Assembly (NCBI GenBank): GCA_019636215.1
Contig: JAHBXZ010000002.1
Location: forward strand, 372,001 to 436,000
Reading direction: 5' to 3'
Length of the DNA: 64,000 nucleotides
Origin: Planctomycetota bacterium
Lineage (GTDB): Bacteria; Planctomycetota; UBA8742; UBA2392
Part shown: one piece after another, positions 15,195 through 23,816 of the stretch
Layout of the letters: every line of letters begins with the position of its first letter
How positions within the stretch are numbered: the stretch's first letter is position 1
The notes under the pieces: model-generated
What the model was told of the DNA's origin: nothing
The model's input: only the letters and a program-made list of their open reading frames with translations
The model's database searches: none
Position numbers and translations under genes: made by a program

Positions 15195-16217
15195 TTACCC
15201 CGCCAGCATCTTGTACAGCAGGGCCTTTTGGGCGTGCAGGCGATTCTCGGCCTGTTGGTAGACCACGCAATCTTCGTCATCCAGCACACCGTCGGTTGCC
15301 ACAACGTTGCGCCGGATGGGCAAGCAATGCATGAACTTGGCGCGGGTGGTTCGGGCCATTTTCTGCTCGGTAACCGTCCAGCTTGGCAGCTTGGCGCGGT
15401 ACTCGAACTCAGCCTTCGTGTCGCCATAAAACTGTCTTGCGCACCAGCTCTTGGCGTAGATCACTTCGGCCCCGGCAAAGGCTTTGTCCTGGTCGCGTTC
15501 CACCTTTACGCTTCCCCCACCCTTCTTTGCGATTGCCTCGGCCTGAGCCATGACTTCGGGCGCAAGGTCGAATGGTTCCGGGCAGGCAATGGTCAAGTCG
15601 CATCCGCCCAGCGCGGCGGCAACTGCGAAACTGTGCGGCACCGCCAATGGCAGCGGCTTGACGTGGGGTGCCCAGGTCAGCACCACCTTTTTGCGGCGCG
15701 TAATGTGGTTGAACACTTCGCGCAGGGTCATCAGGTCGGCAAGCCCCTGGCACGGATGTTCCACGGCGCTTTCGAGGTTGATGATCGGGGCCGTTGCGTA
15801 CTTCACGAAACTGGAGAGAATCGGGTCTTCGCTGTCCTCGGCGTAGTTTTTCAGCTTGGGAAAGCTGCGCACGGCAATGATGTCGCCGTAGCGGCTGAGC
15901 ACCTTGGCCGCGTCTTTAATGTGTTCAGGGCTGTCGCCGTCCATCACGACGCCTTCGCGCCATTCCAGGTTCCATGCATCCTGCCCGACATTCAGCACCA
16001 CGGCATTGGCGTCAAGTTGCGCGACGCCGATTTCCATACTGGTGCGGGTTCGCAGACTGCTGTTGAAGAACAGCAGGATGATCGTCTTGCCCTTCAGGCT
16101 CCACTGGCGCTGTTCGCGCTTCATCTCAAAGGCCAGCGTGAGGATGGAGTCGATCTCTTCGGCTGTGAAGTCACTCAGGCGCACGAAATCGCGCCCCTTT
16201 AGATCAATCGGTGGCAT
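15195..16217 (-). CDS. argF': N-acetylornithine carbamoyltransferase
   Basis: Transfers the carbamoyl group to an acylated ornithine in arginine synthesis. The carbamoyl-phosphate motif is SLRTRT (rather than STRTR of ordinary OTCase). HPCQGLAD, KPLPLAVP, VIYAKSW and HCLPIRRNV are also present, and the C-terminal AENRLHAQK matches the acetylornithine enzyme of Xanthomonas. The length of 340 residues also matches that enzyme. The ATG at 16217 is chosen because homology starts at LKGRDFVRLSDF; open frame continues upstream. N-succinylornithine cannot be excluded as the natural substrate. Other arg genes are not in the window. Confidence 0.88.
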   Translation of the reverse strand: MPPIDLKGRDFVRLSDFTAEEIDSILTLAFEMKREQRQWSLKGKTIILLFFNSSLRTRTSMEIGVAQLDANAVVLNVGQDAWNLEWREGVVMDGDSPEHIKDAAKVLSRYGDIIAVRSFPKLKNYAEDSEDPILSSFVKYATAPIINLESAVEHPCQGLADLMTLREVFNHITRRKKVVLTWAPHVKPLPLAVPHSFAVAAALGGCDLTIACPEPFDLAPEVMAQAEAIAKKGGGSVKVERDQDKAFAGAEVIYAKSWCARQFYGDTKAEFEYRAKLPSWTVTEQKMARTTRAKFMHCLPIRRNVVATDGVLDDEDCVVYQQAENRLHAQKALLYKMLAG

Positions 16218-16492
16218 GGTTGGAATCCGGCAGTCATCCCGATGTCGGGCCTCGCTTACGCCGCCAAGGCCCGCATCGCCGCGCGAATGATGCAGTGCCC
16301 CCGCGTGAAGTAAAGGGAGCAACGGATTGTGTGCGCCCAGTCCGCAATTCTCGGCATCGCCCTTCTCGCACCTGCGAACCATTCCTGTTCACACCGTGGA
16401 ACGCAACGTGATTGGACCTACACTGGCACCCCGGCGAGGTGCGGCTGAACCGTTGCACCGGCCGTGACTGTGCCAGCGCATCCAGGAGTGAA

Positions 16493-17890
16493 ATGGGACT
16501 GTTCAAGGCCTATGACGTGCGCGGCGTGGTGCCGGACCAGCTTAACCCGGATATGGCCTTCCGCATTGGCTGGGCCTTTGCGCGCCATCTGGGCGAAGAA
16601 ACCCACCAGCCGCTGGTGGCCGTGGGCATGGACGCGCGTCCCAGCAGCCCCGCCATCACACAGGCATTCTGTGACGGGCTGCTGGCCGGAGATGCGAAGG
16701 TCGAGTTTGTCGGGCCGTGCAGCACACCCATGCTGTACTTTGCAGTGGCCGGACGCGAAGTGAAGTGCCACGGCGGCGCCATGATCACGGCCAGCCACAA
16801 CCCGGCGCGATACAACGGCATCAAGTTCTGCCGCGAAGACGCGATCCCGATTGCCAACAACACTGGTCTTGCCGACATCGAGGCGTTGTGCGCCAGCGCC
16901 CCGGAGCCCCAGCGCCCCTACCGCAGCGAGCTGACCGTAACGCTCAGTGGCAACCACGCTGATGTGCCGGCCCCGCTGGGCTTCGATGCGCGCCTGTGGG
17001 AAGGTTACATGGCGCATCTGCGCCGGTTCGTACGCCGTATGCCTGAAGGGCTGCACGTCGCCGTGGACACCGCAAACGGAATGGGCGGCGCCTACCTTGG
17101 GTTCCTGCGCTCATTGGGCCTGAAGGTCCATACGCTGAACGGCGAGTTTGACGGCACTTTCCCCAATCACGAAGCTAACCCCAGCAAGTTGGACAACTTG
17201 AAGCCGTTGATGGCCCTTTCACGCGACATGGGGTGCAACCTCGGCATTGCCTTTGATGGCGACGCCGACCGCGCCGTGTTCATTGACCACAGCGCCACGC
17301 CGGTGGGCCAGGACATGGTTACTGCACTGCTGGGTGTCGAGACCCTCCGGCGCAACAAGGGCGGGGCCGTGCTTTACGACCTGCGTTCCTCACGCGCGGT
17401 GGCCGAGGCGATTGAAGCAGCGGGCGGCCGCGCGGTGCGTGAGCGAGTGGGCCACAGTTTTATGAAACAGACGATGCGCAAGGTTGGCTGCGTCGTCGGC
17501 GGCGAGCTGGCAGGGCACTACTACTTCAAGGACAACTTCTACGCCGACAGCGCAATCATTGCGGTGATTGAGATTCTCAATGCCATGGGCCGCAGCGGCG
17601 AACCGCTGGCGGAGCTCATCAAGCCCCTTCGCAAGTACGTGCAGACCGGCGAAGTAAACTTCCGGGTCGATGACGCCGAGGCGCTGTTCGCAAAGGTGCA
17701 AGACCAGTTCAAGGGCGGGAAGATCGACACGCTGGACGGAATCACCGTGCAGTACCCGGACTGGTGGTTCAACCTGCGTGCCAGCAACACAGAGCCATAT
17801 GTGCGCCTCAACCTGGAAGCATCCACAACCGAGCAACTTCGCGAGAAGTTCGATCAGCTGACGGCATTGCTGGGCAAAATCGAAGACTGA
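16493..17890 (+). CDS. Phosphomannomutase/phosphoglucomutase
   Basis: A 465-residue alpha-D-phosphohexomutase that moves phosphate between C1 and C6 of glucose or mannose. It supplies precursors for polysaccharides and lipopolysaccharide. It begins FKAYDVRG. The catalytic serine is S101 in ITASHNP, the magnesium loop is DGDADR (255-260), and the sugar loop reads GGELAGHYYF. The phosphate-binding C-terminal motif is RASNTEPYVR. The sugar loop has Ala in place of the usual Ser of GExSGH. AGGAG precedes the ATG at 16493. It is divergent from the carbamoyltransferase. Confidence 0.95.
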   Translation: MGLFKAYDVRGVVPDQLNPDMAFRIGWAFARHLGEETHQPLVAVGMDARPSSPAITQAFCDGLLAGDAKVEFVGPCSTPMLYFAVAGREVKCHGGAMITASHNPARYNGIKFCREDAIPIANNTGLADIEALCASAPEPQRPYRSELTVTLSGNHADVPAPLGFDARLWEGYMAHLRRFVRRMPEGLHVAVDTANGMGGAYLGFLRSLGLKVHTLNGEFDGTFPNHEANPSKLDNLKPLMALSRDMGCNLGIAFDGDADRAVFIDHSATPVGQDMVTALLGVETLRRNKGGAVLYDLRSSRAVAEAIEAAGGRAVRERVGHSFMKQTMRKVGCVVGGELAGHYYFKDNFYADSAIIAVIEILNAMGRSGEPLAELIKPLRKYVQTGEVNFRVDDAEALFAKVQDQFKGGKIDTLDGITVQYPDWWFNLRASNTEPYVRLNLEASTTEQLREKFDQLTALLGKIED

Positions 17891-17942
17891 CGCGGGTGCT
17901 TTGGCTCAATCTGGTTGCAGCCTGTGGCGCACGAATCAATGC

Positions 17943-17972
17943 AAGAGCCGACCGTAGTCACGGTCGGCTCTT
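17943..17972. terminator. Bidirectional terminator
   Basis: A perfect 12-base-pair stem, AAGAGCCGACCG with CGGTCGGCTCTT, with a six-base loop and a T-run after it, lies between the convergent mutase and eRF1-like genes. Confidence 0.82.
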
Positions 17973-17989
17973 TGAGCAACGTGGCTCAA

Positions 17990-19114
17990 CTATACCCGAG
18001 GGCTGCGAAGCAGGGCCGCCGCCCCACCCAGCTTGGCGCGGAACTGGTGGTTCTTCACAAACTCCAGTCTGGTGCCGAACTTCAGCGCTGTGCGGGTGAT
18101 GGCTTCCTTGATGTCCACCCCCACCACTTTGCTGCTTTCGCATGCGTGGCACACCTTGGTCGGCTGCGCGAAGATCATTCCGCAGTCATCGCAGGCTGCC
18201 CCGGCCTGATTCAAGTCGTTGGCAACCAGGACCTCATAGGCCATGCCGCGCGCAAGGTAGGTCAATGTGTCTTCCAGGCCGCTGACACCCATGCTGCTGG
18301 TGTGGATCTCGCGGATCACGCGCTCCATTTTAGCGGACTCTTCTTCGTCTTCGGCCTTGCGGAAGTAATCCACTGCCGTCTGCAGCAGTTCGTGGTCCGC
18401 GCTGCGGGAATCTACGCGCTCTCCGTCAATGACGCGGCGGGCGACGTCAGCGGTCATGCTGCTTTTGAGTATCGAGCGCGGCTTGTCGGGGCCAATGACA
18501 ATAATGCGCTTGTAGCGATGCGCGGCAACCAGAGCGGCCAGGGCGTCGGCAACTTCCTGAATGTGGGCCTTCTTCTCGCCTTCGATTCCGCGCTGGAAGC
18601 GCATCTGGCTCCAGCCGCCGCGGTGAATACGGCGGTGCACCTCATTCTTGATGCCGCTGGTGTCCACGAGCTCGCCAAGGGCGACTTCAAAAATCTTGGC
18701 GCTGCGGCTGTCCAAGTATACCACGGCGTACGGCTCAAACTCCTCGCCGATGAACGCAAGCTGGCTTACCCACGGAAAGCGCCGGTAGGCGGCCTGGTCT
18801 TCAAACGGAATCGACGTCTCAAAGCGCTCGATCACTTCGCCGCCCTTAAGAAACAGGGCCAGCCCGATCACGCTGGGGCTCAGGTCTTGCTCGCGGATAA
18901 GCTGAACCTGCTTGATCCCTTCGCGCAGGAACTCCAGGCCCTTCTTGTCGTCGCCCAGCACGCGCTCTAGCTCTGCGGCGCGGTTCTTGACGAAGATCAG
19001 GTTCTCTTTACGGCGGTCGCGGCCGCCATCCCGGCACCGCAAATAGACAGAAAGGATGTGCGGGTACTGGGACTCGAGCGTGGCCAGTGCCTGCATGCGC
19101 TGCTTGATATCCAT
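17990..19114 (-). CDS. eRF1-like bacterial protein (baeRF/VLRF1 type)
   Basis: A 374-residue protein with the domain order of archaeal and eukaryotic release factor 1 and its bacterial relatives. The N-terminal half has the strands IPFEDQ and PYAVVYLDSRSAKIFEV. The catalytic-loop region reads HRRIHRGGWSQMRFQRG (G166-G167-W168-S169-Q170), comparable to GGQSxxRF of eRF1. A long helix and a Rossmann-like domain (YKRIIVIGPDK) follow. The C-terminal domain has a zinc ribbon (C308-x2-C311, C322-x2-C325). Relatives are thought to cleave peptidyl-tRNA on stalled ribosomes. The ATG at 19114 is chosen where homology starts. Activity is unproven in this subgroup. Confidence 0.8.
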   Translation of the reverse strand: MDIKQRMQALATLESQYPHILSVYLRCRDGGRDRRKENLIFVKNRAAELERVLGDDKKGLEFLREGIKQVQLIREQDLSPSVIGLALFLKGGEVIERFETSIPFEDQAAYRRFPWVSQLAFIGEEFEPYAVVYLDSRSAKIFEVALGELVDTSGIKNEVHRRIHRGGWSQMRFQRGIEGEKKAHIQEVADALAALVAAHRYKRIIVIGPDKPRSILKSSMTADVARRVIDGERVDSRSADHELLQTAVDYFRKAEDEEESAKMERVIREIHTSSMGVSGLEDTLTYLARGMAYEVLVANDLNQAGAACDDCGMIFAQPTKVCHACESSKVVGVDIKEAITRTALKFGTRLEFVKNHQFRAKLGGAAALLRSPRV

Positions 19115-19184
19115 GACTTCTCCAATGGGCGCGCAGAGAATAGCGGGGCCGGCGCGCAAGGCAATCGGGAGCGATTGCGGTGGT

Positions 19185-20087
19185 TCAGGCGTAGAACGCA
19201 AGCGCCACCATGCCATGCACCACCAACACTACGGCGGGAAGGCAGATCGCCAGAACCACCATGACGGGCGGGCCCGTGCCCGTCAGGCTTCCATCGAAGC
19301 CGGCATGAACCCCCTTCGGCAGGAGGTCAACCAGGTACGCACGGGCCGGGTTCTGCGGGTCGTAGAACAGCCTCTCGTGCGGATCGTCTTCTGCCTTGTG
19401 GGTATGATGGGTGCGAACAGTCGCCCTATGGGTGTGGCCGGATTCGTCGACGAACTCAAAAGTGAGCGCGAACACCCTCTGCTTGTTAATGGACGTATTG
19501 GTGGGTTGCTTGTCTATCAACCGGCCTTGCGCGATTTTGCCTCGCCGAAGAATGGCCAACGTGCGCACCCCGGAAACATACCCGGCGATGATCAGCCCTA
19601 TGCCGATCAACGGGAACAGCGCCACCAACATGACTTCTGCCCCGAATGCCGCCCGACGCGCGCCCTGAATACGCGATACTGCGGGATCGGCCGGGACGAA
19701 TTCCACCGGCACGGACTGGCCAGCCTGGTAAACCTGGCCAAGCGTGAAGCTGGTGCCCCGGCGCATGCTGCCGGATCCAAGGTCGTATTCAAACTCGTAC
19801 TGGTAGATCGGGGTGCCCGGCGTGTTCTTTGAACCGCCCTCCGTGTAGCCGGTTGACCTGACCTCGATGATGCGACCGGTCGTGCTTCGGGTGCTGTCAT
19901 CAAACTGGAAGTGTGACGCGACGTCCGCGTTCATCCCAAAGACCCACCAGAAGATCATGGTGAAGCCGAACACAGCCCACCCGATCAGGGTGAGAATCCC
20001 GCCGCCTGCAATCCGGATTGCGACCGCCACGGGCACCCCGCGGCCCGGAACATCGGCCTTGCGTGCGTACTGTGCGAGGTTACTCAT
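19185..20087 (-). CDS. DUF3592-type membrane protein
   Basis: A 300-residue protein with three or four membrane segments: about residues 24-50, 150-175, and the last 25 residues. The two soluble parts follow the DUF3592 pattern: GRIIEVRSTGYTEGG, YEFEYDLGSG, and VPVEFVPADPAVSRI in the first, and a second copy with FALTFEFVDESG and LFYDPQNPARA. The function of this family is unknown. The start overlaps the stop of ribE by four bases. Confidence 0.75.
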   Translation of the reverse strand: MSNLAQYARKADVPGRGVPVAVAIRIAGGGILTLIGWAVFGFTMIFWWVFGMNADVASHFQFDDSTRSTTGRIIEVRSTGYTEGGSKNTPGTPIYQYEFEYDLGSGSMRRGTSFTLGQVYQAGQSVPVEFVPADPAVSRIQGARRAAFGAEVMLVALFPLIGIGLIIAGYVSGVRTLAILRRGKIAQGRLIDKQPTNTSINKQRVFALTFEFVDESGHTHRATVRTHHTHKAEDDPHERLFYDPQNPARAYLVDLLPKGVHAGFDGSLTGTGPPVMVVLAICLPAVVLVVHGMVALAFYA

Positions 20088-20728
20088 GGCGTGAATCCGG
20101 CCCGGCGCAGCAACTCTGGCGACACCCCCGCTGCCTGCGCCTGCATCTGCCGACGCACGTACTTGCCAATCACGTCGGCTTCCAGGTTGACTCTGGTGCC
20201 CGCCTGCCAACGGCTGATGTTGGTGATCTCGCGCGTGTGAGGGATCACGGCAACAACAAAGGACTCCTCATGCAGCTCGGCAATCGTCAGGCTGATCCCG
20301 TCCACGCAAACGCTGCCGCGTTCGATACACTGCCCGGTGAACCTGGCGCCGCAATCAACCTTGACGCGCCACTCACCGCCGGCCGGTTCCATCGACGCGA
20401 CTTGGCCGACCTGGTCCACGTGGCCCTGTACCAGATGGCCGTCAAGTCTGGCACCGACGATCATCGCGCGCTCTACATTCACGATGTCGGAGCTTCCGAT
20501 ATCGCCAAGGCTGGTTCGCGAAAGTGTCTGTGGCACCACATCGAAACCGGCCATGGAACCCTGCAGTCCCGTAACCGTCAGGCAGCAACCGTTGAGGGCA
20601 ACGCTGTCGCCGGGCTTGACACACTGCCAGTCCCGGAGAGCGCCGATGTCCAGGATGATGCGGCGCAGGCCGTTTTCATCCCGCGCCTGCGCAATGGGCA
20701 CTGCTGCCTCGACGATACCTGTGAACAT
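20084..20728 (-). CDS. ribE: Riboflavin synthase alpha chain
   Basis: Dismutates two molecules of 6,7-dimethyl-8-ribityllumazine to riboflavin plus a pyrimidine. The N-terminus MFTGIVE is the family signature, and two homologous lumazine-binding barrels are visible. The first has VALNGCCLTVTG and the second GSVCVDGISLTIAE, with GHVDQVG between them. The length, 214 residues, is normal for the trimeric enzyme. The ATG at 20728 overlaps the stop of the upstream gene by one base; a GTG one codon earlier is possible. No other rib gene is nearby. Confidence 0.95.
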   Translation of the reverse strand: MFTGIVEAAVPIAQARDENGLRRIILDIGALRDWQCVKPGDSVALNGCCLTVTGLQGSMAGFDVVPQTLSRTSLGDIGSSDIVNVERAMIVGARLDGHLVQGHVDQVGQVASMEPAGGEWRVKVDCGARFTGQCIERGSVCVDGISLTIAELHEESFVVAVIPHTREITNISRWQAGTRVNLEADVIGKYVRRQMQAQAAGVSPELLRRAGFTP

Positions 20729-22533
20729 CACTTGCCCTTTGCGAGCTCGGCGTCAATCTTCTTTGCCAGGGCTTCCGCGGCCTTGCGCTGGTCGCACTCC
20801 GGGTAGTGACGCCACTCGCTGCCCAGGGCCTTCTTGGCCTCAGCGTATCGCTTTCGGTCGAACTCCTTCTGGGCTTTCTCAACGTCAGGCTTCAGTTCTT
20901 TGTCGGCATCCGCCTTGACTCCGTCCATGTTCGGCTTCAGCTCATCCAGCAGCTTTACTGCCGCCGCGCCGCTGGCACTCAGCCGATAGTCCGCGGCCTG
21001 TGCGGCCTCCTTCCATGCGCGCAGCCACTTCTTGCCCTTCTGGGACGACTGCGCCTTCTTGAGCAGCTTGGAAGACTCCTTCTCCTGCTCTTCGGCCAAT
21101 TCGTCGCGCAACTTCTCCAGCTTCGGGTAGACGGGCAGCCCCTTCCATTCGGCCAGGGCCCGCTCAAGTTCTGCAGTATCAGTCAGTTCAGCCTTGGCCG
21201 CCGCGCGCATTGCCGTCATTCGCGCATTGAATTCCTTTTCGAATGGCTCACCAAGTGCCGTCAGCCAGGCCTCCTGCCCGAGTTCCTGCACCAGGAAACG
21301 CGCGTCATCAAACAACTCCAGCGCTGCCTTCGCGTCCGTCTTCACCAGGGCTTTGATGGCATCCGCCCGGGCATTCAGCAACTTGACGCAGGCATCCAGC
21401 ATCACCAGCCCGGATTCATCCACTGGCTCGCCCTCGGGAACCAGTCGGTAGCTGAGAGCCTTGCGGGCGCGTTCCTTTCGTTCCTTCCAGCCCTGTGCAT
21501 AGGGCCGGTACAGCGGGTCTCCCACAAAGATCGCCTGCCACGAAAGCAGCTCGTTGGCGGCCATGCCGGCCTCGCCGAATTGCCAGCCACGGGCCAGGCG
21601 ATCCCACATCACTTCCTCATAGGGATAGCCAACGGTGTAGGGTTCATAGACCGTGCCGTACGTGCAGGTCGCATTCCAGGAAAGCAGCGGCCCGACCCAG
21701 TTTGACTTGGTGCCGCGCACCGTGTTGGCACTGAAGCTGTGCAGGTGCACGTCAATCCCACCGGTGCGGAACTTGACTGTCCCTTTGGGATTCTGCCCGC
21801 CCGCGTACCAGCCCTGGTAGTGCAACGGGTCCTTGTACGTGGACAGATCAACAACTTCCGGCGCGGTGTCGTGCGTGTATGGAATGCCCAGCAGCTTCCA
21901 GGCGTCTTCCACTTTCTCCATCTTGTCGTCACGAAACTGGTAGCCGTCGCCGCCGGTCAGGCCGCGCGTGTCGAGATAGCTGTGTCCTTCCGGGGTCAGG
22001 GCCTCCGCCAGGATGGCTTTCTCGACCAGCCGCTTGGCCAGTTCGACAGTCGCCCCGTCCAGGCGGCTCACCACCAGCACCTTGTCTTCCAGAGTCAGCG
22101 CGCGGTCGCTGTTCAGGTACGGGTTGCGCTTGGCGCTGTCTGTGCCGCGGTCCTCAGCACGCAGAATCATGAGCTCGCTGTCCACCGCGGCTTCGTCATG
22201 GCCCCTGAATTGGTCAACCGGCGTCATGGTGCGCTTGATCTTCAGAGGCACACCACGGCAAAGGACAATGCACAGGATGTGGTCGTTGGCTTTGACGTAC
22301 TCCTCTATGGGCGGCTGCACGTCCTTGTTGAACTCTTCGCGGGTGATCTCTTCGTTCTGGCTGGCGCTGATCTTCAGTATCTGCGCCTTGGGGATGCCGC
22401 GCAGTTCCGCGTAGTAGTCGGCGATCTCTTTGCTGCCCTCCATCTTGTCGTTGTAAACGACCAGAACGTTAGCCGGCTCCAGCGCCTCCAGGCCGCCGGC
22501 AAGCAATGCCGCCAACACAAGTATCCACTTCAT
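20728..22533 (-). CDS. TIGR03790-type secreted protein with coiled-coil tail
   Basis: A 601-residue exported protein. A signal peptide (MKWILVLAALLAGG) precedes a domain with VLVVYNDK, IADYYAELRGIP, LCIVLCRGVPLKI and YPYEEVMWDRLARGW. Together these match my memory of the uncharacterised TIGR03790 family seen in planctomycetes and acidobacteria. After residue 400 the protein becomes a long charged helical region (KLEKLRDELAEEQEKE). AGGAGG is placed eight bases before the ATG at 22533, so this start is well supported. Function unknown; the N-terminal part has caspase- or Rossmann-like alternation but I cannot name catalytic residues. Confidence 0.8.
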   Translation of the reverse strand: MKWILVLAALLAGGLEALEPANVLVVYNDKMEGSKEIADYYAELRGIPKAQILKISASQNEEITREEFNKDVQPPIEEYVKANDHILCIVLCRGVPLKIKRTMTPVDQFRGHDEAAVDSELMILRAEDRGTDSAKRNPYLNSDRALTLEDKVLVVSRLDGATVELAKRLVEKAILAEALTPEGHSYLDTRGLTGGDGYQFRDDKMEKVEDAWKLLGIPYTHDTAPEVVDLSTYKDPLHYQGWYAGGQNPKGTVKFRTGGIDVHLHSFSANTVRGTKSNWVGPLLSWNATCTYGTVYEPYTVGYPYEEVMWDRLARGWQFGEAGMAANELLSWQAIFVGDPLYRPYAQGWKERKERARKALSYRLVPEGEPVDESGLVMLDACVKLLNARADAIKALVKTDAKAALELFDDARFLVQELGQEAWLTALGEPFEKEFNARMTAMRAAAKAELTDTAELERALAEWKGLPVYPKLEKLRDELAEEQEKESSKLLKKAQSSQKGKKWLRAWKEAAQAADYRLSASGAAAVKLLDELKPNMDGVKADADKELKPDVEKAQKEFDRKRYAEAKKALGSEWRHYPECDQRKAAEALAKKIDAELAKGK

Positions 22534-22607
22534 GCCCGTAACCTCCTGCACTTCGGGGGCAAACTCTACCCAGTGAACGGCCCGGCCTGATAGATTACTG
22601 CACAGCC

Positions 22608-23816
22608 ATGAAAGTGTACCCGGTAATCTGGCTGCTTCTGATTGCATTCGCGCCTCTGCTTGGCGCATGTTGCAACTTTGACCTCGATACACTCGAACAA
22701 GAAGCCGCCCGCCACCCGGGCATTCGCGACGTGATTGCCGGACGATTCGACCGCACCCCGCCAGCCATCCTTGAGAATGAACTTGCCACCCTGAACGGGG
22801 TCACCGAACCGGGGCCGTTGATGCGGCGCGCCGAAGTGCTGGCGCAGCTGGGCCGCGCCGACGAAGGCTGGGCCACGCTCTATGTGTTTGAAGAAGGCCA
22901 GGGCGGTGGTGTGCCGGATGACCTGCGCCTGCGATACGACATGCTGAAGATCCAGATTGGCCTGTTGCGCATGTTGCGCTCCAGGGGCCCGCAACGCGCA
23001 GCCGAAATCGCAGCCGAACTGACCGAGCCCCTTGAACCGTTGTTCGGAAAGGCAGTCACCCGGCTGGTGCAGTGGCTGCTGGACGCCCCACCCGTAAAAG
23101 TTGACGAAATGTTGCCGGACATGCTGGGCCTGCGCCTGGCCGGCAACAAGACCGCCATCGCCGACAACAGCCAGCTGGCCGATGCCGGGCTTGGCAGCGC
23201 TGTTGGGTTGCTCATTCTCATGCTGCAATTCCATCCTGACTGGGAGAACGTGGACACCTACTATGCCCTCAGCCTGGTGATGGCGGTGGAGGGCAAGCAG
23301 CACCTTGCCCATTACGCCCGCATGCGTGTGCACGAACTTCTTGACGCCGGCCACACGACAAGACTGCCTGTGCCGGATCCCATCACTGACCTGCGGCCCC
23401 TGTTGATTCCGCGCAAGTTGCAGACCGGCGCCCTTGTCGAGATCCGCACACTGGATGAGCCGCAGAAACAGTGGATCGCCGACGAGTATCAGCACCGGCG
23501 CAAGCACACTGTTGACTGGAACGCAGCCCGCCAGGACTACGTCTCGCGCATGCTGCTGACCGGCAAGACGGGGCTTGAAGCCGACTTCTGGGCCGCGCTG
23601 CCTCAGCCCCTGTGGCAGCCGCTTCAGGCCGCCACGGGCACCGGGCCAGCCGTTGCAGACACCGCCAACGCTGCGGCGCCGGGGAACGCAACATCGCAAG
23701 AAAGCGCGCGAGAGTGGTCCTCCAGCGGCGCTGTAGCCGGTGCCGCGGCTGCAACCATGGTCATGGTCGTTTTGCTGCTTCACCGACGCCGCAAGCCGGA
23801 GAGCAAGCAACCATGA
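22608..23816 (+). CDS. Secreted membrane-anchored protein, paralogue 1 of 3
   Basis: A 402-residue protein with an N-terminal lipobox signal (PLLGAC, Cys21), a large helical periplasmic region and a single C-terminal membrane helix (about residues 369-390) followed by basic residues. Near the N-terminus it reads DLDTLEQEAARHPGIRDVIAG and then FDRTPPAI. The third paralogue has the same frame (DYDTLAQESRGMGDIKAVIAG), so they share an origin. YYALSLVMAVEG recurs as FYALSLACAIEG in paralogue 2. TPR-like helices are suggested. The stop overlaps the start of the next gene (ATGA). No family known to me. Confidence 0.8.
   Translation: MKVYPVIWLLLIAFAPLLGACCNFDLDTLEQEAARHPGIRDVIAGRFDRTPPAILENELATLNGVTEPGPLMRRAEVLAQLGRADEGWATLYVFEEGQGGGVPDDLRLRYDMLKIQIGLLRMLRSRGPQRAAEIAAELTEPLEPLFGKAVTRLVQWLLDAPPVKVDEMLPDMLGLRLAGNKTAIADNSQLADAGLGSAVGLLILMLQFHPDWENVDTYYALSLVMAVEGKQHLAHYARMRVHELLDAGHTTRLPVPDPITDLRPLLIPRKLQTGALVEIRTLDEPQKQWIADEYQHRRKHTVDWNAARQDYVSRMLLTGKTGLEADFWAALPQPLWQPLQAATGTGPAVADTANAAAPGNATSQESAREWSSSGAVAGAAAATMVMVVLLLHRRRKPESKQP

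Noticed and set aside
14781..16202. 473-codon frame opposite the carbamoyltransferase
   Set aside because: Antisense of argF' plus the thioredoxin-like gene; no coherent protein features.
20728..22533. Caspase-like protease assignment for the TIGR03790-type protein
   Set aside because: Fold alternation is suggestive but a His/Cys pair could not be identified with confidence.
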